Positions 59,820-64,000 of a DNA stretch of 64,000 nt are shown in pieces. Below the pieces are notes generated by a model. The model worked only from the letters and a program-made list of their open reading frames with translations. It ran no database searches and was not told the DNA's origin. Origin of the DNA: Roseibium sp. MMSF_3544 (GTDB taxonomy: Bacteria; Pseudomonadota; Alphaproteobacteria; Rhizobiales; Stappiaceae); NCBI RefSeq assembly GCF_030732845.1, contig NZ_JASHKA010000002.1:310001-374000 (forward strand), in the 5' to 3' direction. Both the position numbers and the translations under genes were made by a program. Every line of letters starts with the position of its first letter. Within the stretch, counting starts at the first letter, position 1.

Positions 59820-60272
59820 ATGATGAAAAGCGGTGCAGCTCTATTCGTAATGCTGGTTTTCCTCGCAGGGTGCGTCAGCTCGACCACTAACATTGCCGAC
59901 CCTGGTGTTGCCGCTGAGGTCTCGAGGCTGAAACAACTCGGGTTTCGGCATGTGACGCAGACTGACACCGGCACGCAGATCCTCAGATACAGTGGTCCGA
60001 TCAACCGCTCTGTCGAATGCCGTCGCGGATCAGGCGGATATGCGCCGATACAGGCCCGCAGCCAGACGAATGCTGGTGGCTTCCAAACCGTCAAGCTTGA
60101 CGCATATTTGCGGATTTCACCGGCGAGCGGGCGAAACCAGGTCAGACGCAATGGCATCTACATTGTAACGATCCGGGAGCGCGATGGCGGCGAAACGAAG
60201 CTCAGCGGTGCCACTTTCAGCCCGCGCGGCCAGGGCAGATTGCCCGGAGGTCTCAGGTGCCGGGCAGCTTGA
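59820..60272 (+). CDS. Small lipoprotein
   Basis: A 150-residue protein with a lipoprotein signal peptide: MMKSGAALFVMLVFLAGC, giving the lipobox LAGC and a lipidated Cys18. The mature part is basic and soluble-looking (LKQLGFRHVTQTDTGTQILRYSG). It is 18 bases downstream of the caspase/Sel1 gene on the same strand. I do not recognise a family. Confidence 0.7.
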   Translation: MMKSGAALFVMLVFLAGCVSSTTNIADPGVAAEVSRLKQLGFRHVTQTDTGTQILRYSGPINRSVECRRGSGGYAPIQARSQTNAGGFQTVKLDAYLRISPASGRNQVRRNGIYIVTIRERDGGETKLSGATFSPRGQGRLPGGLRCRAA

Positions 60273-60286
60273 CCGGAATAAAATAA

Positions 60287-62506
60287 TTGGCTCGATCTTC
60301 CGCCGTCCGGCTTGATCTATGCGTTCTTGCTGATATTCGAAGAGGTGACGTTGCAGCGCCGTCCCATGCGGCCACGCTGGAAGCGTTGGCCGGCGCCGGT
60401 TACCGCATCGGATTGCTGGCGGTTGCGCCTGACGCGATCAAGGCCGATCCCTACACAATTGATCCGAGCTACAGCCGTCTCATTGAAGGCGGTCAGGTGA
60501 AACGTCTTGCTCCCGGTGCATCCGTGGAGTGCGCACTGGCCCTTGGGTTTGATGCGCGTCTGTTTTCAGAAGTATCCGAAACGGCGGTCAACATCCGCTC
60601 AGATCACCGCATTGTCACGCTTGAACGGCCGTTGGCATTCGCTTCGCTTGGTCACGAACAGCGAGAGCGCATGAATGACTTTGCCGCTGAGACCTTGGGC
60701 GGTTCGGTTGCCTGGGCACCGACGACAAGCAGATGCCGGGACGCACTTTCGTTTTCCGTCCCCCACTGGCTCGTGACCAATGATGACTGGCGTCCGACTG
60801 TCCCGGCTTTCACACCCAAGCCAAGCACTGTGATCGAACGTGCCCGTCCGGTTGTCGGTATCGCCAGTATCGCCCGCACAAGGCCGGGCCCTTGGCCGGT
60901 AACAGTCGGTGAAGGCGCGCGCGCCTTTGGCGGGCCCAATATCATGTGGCGGCTGCGCGGCGCGCCGGATGCAGAACGACCAAATTGGCCGCAGGCGGCA
61001 CCAATCGAAATCTGGCCGGACGACAAAATTTCATTGACGGAGTTTCTCGCCAACCTGGACATTCTCGCAAATGCAGATCAGGCGATTGACGATCCTTGCC
61101 CGGTCGAGGTCCTCTATGCTTTGCGCGCCGGTGTCGTGCCGTTCCTTGAACCGCGCTACAGACCGGTTTTTGCAGGTGCTGCGATCTATGGCCGGCCGTC
61201 GGAAATTGCGCCTCGGGCGATCGAGTTCCAGGACAACAGGGGGCTGGCTGCTGACCTGCGCGACAATGCCGGCGACCTTATTGCAAGTGCCTTCTCACCG
61301 CAGGCCGCGGTTTCCCGTGTCCGCGACCTGATTGGCAAGCCGCGTGAGGACTCCTATGCCCCGGCCGTTCACATTGCTCCGCCAGCCCGGGCCCTGTTTT
61401 TTTCCACCAACGGTGTTGGCCTCGGGCATTTGACCCGGCAGCTCGCGATCGCGCGCCGCCTGCCTAAACGCATCACTCCCGTGTTTCTCAGTCATTCCCA
61501 GGCCGTCGACATTGTCCACGACTTTGGCTACGCGGCTGAGTATTTGCCCTACCACGCTGCCTATGGCGAGCGGCGGGACCACTGGAACGCGGCTCTGGTC
61601 GGCGCGCTTACGGCGGCAATCGCATTCTACCGCCCCAAGGCGCTCATTTTCGACGGCAACGTTCCCTTCGTCGGGCTGATGAAGGCGCTGGAGGCCAGTC
61701 CCGGTGTCGCACGTGTCTGGATCAGGCGGGCGCTCTGGGGTCCCAATCGGGATCTGGATGCCCTCGACCGGGGTGACATGTTCGATCTTGTCGTGGAGCC
61801 GGGTGAAAGTGCCTGGGCGCGCGACGATGGCCCGACAGTGGAGCGGCGTCACCAGGCACTTACTGTCCCACCGGTCACGCTGCTAGATGGTCAGGAATTG
61901 TTGGAGCGGGAAGCTGCATGTGCCGAACTTGGGCTCGATCCCGGCCACGTCAACATTCTCGTGGCACTGGGCTCGGGAAACAATATCGACACCAGCGTGA
62001 TGACCGCGCGCGCACTCGCCCACCTGCATGGGCGAAGCGGGGTCGGCACGGCCGTTGCGCAGTGGCGGATTGCGGGTAACAAAGGCGAATTGCCGGCAGG
62101 TGTGGCCCGGCTGACCGAGTATCCATTCGGCAAATTTCTGCGCGCGTTCGATTTCGCCGTGGCCGCTGCCGGCTACAACACGTTTGCCGAACATCTTCGC
62201 GAAGGATTGCCGACAGTCTGGGTGCCGAACGAGCACGCCGAGCAGGATCGCCAGATTCTGAGGGCACGCTTCGCCGAGGGTCGGGGCCTCGGGGCACTCG
62301 TACGCCATGCAGCCGATTTCAACCTCGCCGCTGCGATCGATAAGCTTCTCGATCCCAATGTGCGGGCTGCAATGCGTGCGGCCCATTCAAACATCGACAA
62401 AGACGTCGCCGGCAATGGCGCAGGTGCTGCGGCGGAGGCAATTGCCAGCCTCTGCGACACAGTCCTTGCAAGGGATACGACGCAGCCGTCACTGGTCTTC
62501 AGGTAA
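60287..62506 (+). CDS. Two-part glycosyltransferase-like protein (GT28/MurG-like C-terminal half)
   Basis: A 739-residue cytoplasmic protein. Residues about 1-360 look like a diverged GT-B domain (LDLCVLADIRRGDVAAPSHAATLEALAGAGYRIGLL, split). Residues about 365-735 form a complete MurG/UGT-like unit: FFSTNGVGLGHLTRQLAIARRLP as acceptor domain and AEHLREGLPTVWVPNEHAEQDRQI as donor-sugar site. It may be a bifunctional or duplicated sugar transferase for a surface glycan or secondary metabolite. The TTG start at 60287 is chosen because it gives the first strand; no good ribosome binding site is seen, so the start is uncertain. Confidence 0.72.
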   Translation: MARSSAVRLDLCVLADIRRGDVAAPSHAATLEALAGAGYRIGLLAVAPDAIKADPYTIDPSYSRLIEGGQVKRLAPGASVECALALGFDARLFSEVSETAVNIRSDHRIVTLERPLAFASLGHEQRERMNDFAAETLGGSVAWAPTTSRCRDALSFSVPHWLVTNDDWRPTVPAFTPKPSTVIERARPVVGIASIARTRPGPWPVTVGEGARAFGGPNIMWRLRGAPDAERPNWPQAAPIEIWPDDKISLTEFLANLDILANADQAIDDPCPVEVLYALRAGVVPFLEPRYRPVFAGAAIYGRPSEIAPRAIEFQDNRGLAADLRDNAGDLIASAFSPQAAVSRVRDLIGKPREDSYAPAVHIAPPARALFFSTNGVGLGHLTRQLAIARRLPKRITPVFLSHSQAVDIVHDFGYAAEYLPYHAAYGERRDHWNAALVGALTAAIAFYRPKALIFDGNVPFVGLMKALEASPGVARVWIRRALWGPNRDLDALDRGDMFDLVVEPGESAWARDDGPTVERRHQALTVPPVTLLDGQELLEREAACAELGLDPGHVNILVALGSGNNIDTSVMTARALAHLHGRSGVGTAVAQWRIAGNKGELPAGVARLTEYPFGKFLRAFDFAVAAAGYNTFAEHLREGLPTVWVPNEHAEQDRQILRARFAEGRGLGALVRHAADFNLAAAIDKLLDPNVRAAMRAAHSNIDKDVAGNGAGAAAEAIASLCDTVLARDTTQPSLVFR

Positions 62507-62622
62507 GAATTTTTGTTGCTGCAACGGTTCGGTGCTGTGAGCTTTCCACATCTTATGGCCACACAGTTTTCGCACTGCAGCAAAGTGATTGCATAAAAAG
62601 TAGCGCTGCGCATAATGTGGGC

Positions 62623-63210
62623 ATGAGCAGTGGCATTTCGATCCTCGTCATTGATGATAACAAGATCCGCGCGTCCATCATCGAAGAGGGACTGCGTGAT
62701 GCCGGCCACGACGAGGTGATTGTCGTGCACCAGATGGACGGGCTCTTGCGCCAGATCGCGGATATCGATCCGGACGTAATCGTGATCGATCTGGAAAACC
62801 CAAATCGTGACCAGCTTGAGCATATGTTTCAGGTCTCCCGCGCTGCGCAGAGACCGATCGCCATGTTCGTGGACAGGGCGGACAGCCACTCGATCGAAGC
62901 CGCTGTCGAGGCAGGCGTCTCGGCCTATGTCGTCGACGGGCTCAAGCGCGAGCGTGTGAAACCGATCCTCGACATGGCCGTCAGCCGTTTCAGGGCCTTT
63001 TCCAGGTTGTCCAAAGAGCTGGAAGATGCGCGCACCGAACTCGCGGACCGCAAAACCATCGATCGTGCCAAGGGCATTCTCATGAAATCGAAAGGTCTGT
63101 CGGAACAGGAGGCCTATGACCTCCTCAGGCGCACGGCCATGAACCAGAGCCGCAAGATCATCGATGTGGCTCAGAGCCTGGTAATTGCCAGCGGATTGCT
63201 GGGAGACTGA
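62623..63210 (+). CDS. nasT: ANTAR-domain response regulator, NasT
   Basis: A 195-residue protein: receiver-like domain (ISILVIDDNKIRASIIEEGLRDAG, residues about 4-120) and a C-terminal ANTAR RNA-binding domain (TIDRAKGILMKSKGLSEQEAYDLLRRTAM). NasT frees nitrate/nitrite assimilation transcripts from termination when released from the nitrate sensor NasS, encoded next. A GTG two codons upstream is a possible start. The 116-base gap before it has the palindrome GTTGC-T-GCAAC at 62515-62525. Confidence 0.9.
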   Translation: MSSGISILVIDDNKIRASIIEEGLRDAGHDEVIVVHQMDGLLRQIADIDPDVIVIDLENPNRDQLEHMFQVSRAAQRPIAMFVDRADSHSIEAAVEAGVSAYVVDGLKRERVKPILDMAVSRFRAFSRLSKELEDARTELADRKTIDRAKGILMKSKGLSEQEAYDLLRRTAMNQSRKIIDVAQSLVIASGLLGD

Positions 63211-63271
63211 ACATGCCTAATCAGAATTTTTGCCGGGGAGAGGCGGCCAAATCGGAAATCGGAGGATCGTC

Positions 63272-64000
63272 GTGGGGCAGCTGACACCTGTATTTGCAGG
63301 CTTCATTCCACTTCTGGACAGCGCGGTGCTTGTCGCGGCCAAGGAGATCGGTTTCGCTGAAGAAGAGGGGATCGCGCTCAAGCTGGTGCGCGAGTCCTCG
63401 TGGGCCAATATCCGCGACCGGGTCGCTGTGGGTCACTTTGACGTTGCCCATATGCTCGCGCCGATGCCGATTGCCGCGAGTCTGAACCTGACCAGTCTTG
63501 CCGTTCCCATGCTGGCCCCGATGATCCTGGGGCTCGGCGGCAATGCGATTACCGTGTCGGCGGCACTCTGGCAGCAGATGGCGGAGCTTGGCGCGGACCG
63601 GAACGGCGATCCGTCCTCGACCGGATTGGCCCTCGCGAAAGCGGTTGCCCGGCATGGTGCAAATGGCGGAACACCTTTGCGGTTCGGGGTCGTACATCCG
63701 TTTTCTGGTCACGCCTACGAATTGCGCTATTGGCTCGCCGCGGCGGGGATCGATCCGGACAAGGATGTCGAGATCACGGTCCTGCCTCCGCAACTGATGG
63801 CAGACGCGCTCGCGGCCGGGCAACTGGACGGATACTGCGTCGGCGAACCCTGGAACACGGCCGCTGTTGCCGCCGGGACGGGGCGAATCGTCACCTACAA
63901 ACAGGCCATCTGGCCGGACAGCCCTGAAAAGGTTCTGGGCGTGACGCGAAAATGGGCGCAATCGAGCCCCGAAACGCTGGCTGCACTGATGCGTGCCATG
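63272..64000 (+). CDS. nasS: Nitrate-binding sensor NasS (C-terminus cut by window edge)
   Basis: At least 243 residues are visible, read from a GTG at 63272 with GGAGG nine bases upstream. It has the NrtA/NasS-type periplasmic-binding fold: GFIPLLDSAVLVAAKEIGFAEEEGIAL, split, then ESSWANIRDRVAVGHFDVAHMLAPMPIA and GYCVGEPWNTAAV. There is no signal peptide, so it is cytoplasmic, which separates NasS from the transporter subunit NrtA. With NasT it forms the two-component nitrate sensor. The gene continues beyond 64000. Confidence 0.85.
   Translation, partial: MGQLTPVFAGFIPLLDSAVLVAAKEIGFAEEEGIALKLVRESSWANIRDRVAVGHFDVAHMLAPMPIAASLNLTSLAVPMLAPMILGLGGNAITVSAALWQQMAELGADRNGDPSSTGLALAKAVARHGANGGTPLRFGVVHPFSGHAYELRYWLAAAGIDPDKDVEITVLPPQLMADALAAGQLDGYCVGEPWNTAAVAAGTGRIVTYKQAIWPDSPEKVLGVTRKWAQSSPETLAALMRAM

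Noticed and set aside
63272..64000. Calling the right-edge gene a nitrate ABC transporter subunit (nrtA)
   Set aside because: No signal peptide and direct linkage to nasT fit the cytoplasmic sensor NasS better.

Overview
The window is a high-GC, gene-dense stretch of a chromosome or large replicon from an alphaproteobacterium, most likely a marine one of the Stappiaceae (Roseibium/Labrenzia) or roseobacter type. This is inferred from the four TRAP transporters, the pca operon with PcaQ, the uehABC/eutABCDE-type ectoine catabolism locus with EnuR, and the nasT/nasS pair. I see no rRNA, tRNA, CRISPR array, phage gene or insertion sequence.

Layout. (1) 1-10963: aromatic-acid catabolism. A PcaQ-like LysR regulator (cut by the left edge) diverges from a DctPQM TRAP transporter. 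The operon pobA-pcaD-pcaC-pcaH-pcaG-BKACE-pcaB runs leftward and converts 4-hydroxybenzoate through protocatechuate to beta-ketoadipate. PcaQ diverges from it. No pcaIJ or pcaF is present; a beta-keto-acid cleavage enzyme (DUF849) sits in the operon instead. (2) 10935-20085: a LysR regulator diverges from a second TRAP system that is followed by a coniferyl-alcohol-dehydrogenase-like SDR, a double SnoaL protein, an aldehyde dehydrogenase, a tandem OsmC protein and a second SDR. The substrate is unknown. (3) 20127-27106: an IclR regulator diverges from a probable sulfate-ester operon: an arylsulfatase/phosphonate-hydrolase-like enzyme, an alkylsulfatase-like metallo-hydrolase, a fused TAXI-TRAP permease and its binding protein, ending in a strong hairpin. 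(4) 27194-40832: a complete ectoine/5-hydroxyectoine utilisation locus. asnC-ssd-atf (doeX/doeC/doeD-like) runs leftward; enuR, uehABC, a universal stress protein, eutA, eutB, eutC, doeA (eutD) and doeB (eutE) run rightward.

(5) 40977-53952: a GntR regulator, an AT-rich intergenic island with palindromes, an orphan Tat-exported peptide/opine-type binding protein, a second EutA-like racemase-family protein, two creatinase/DoeA-like proteins, an AtzG-like small protein with an amidase, and a heterotetrameric sarcosine-oxidase operon (soxBDAG). This looks like an uncharacterised pathway built from paralogues of the ectoine enzymes plus N-demethylation, and it is the most interesting part of the window. 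(6) 53963-62506: surface/glycan region with three glycosyltransferase-like proteins, an unknown protein, a secreted caspase-like/Sel1-repeat protein and a lipoprotein. (7) 62623-64000: nasT and the start of nasS, a nitrate-sensing pair running off the right edge.

Recurring themes are substrate-specific uptake systems fused to catabolic operons, each with its own divergent regulator. Inverted repeats can be seen in several of the regulator/operon gaps (LysR, IclR, MocR/EnuR and GntR types). Hairpins sit between binding-protein and permease genes in two TRAP operons. Functions are read from motifs and gene order only; no database search was possible.
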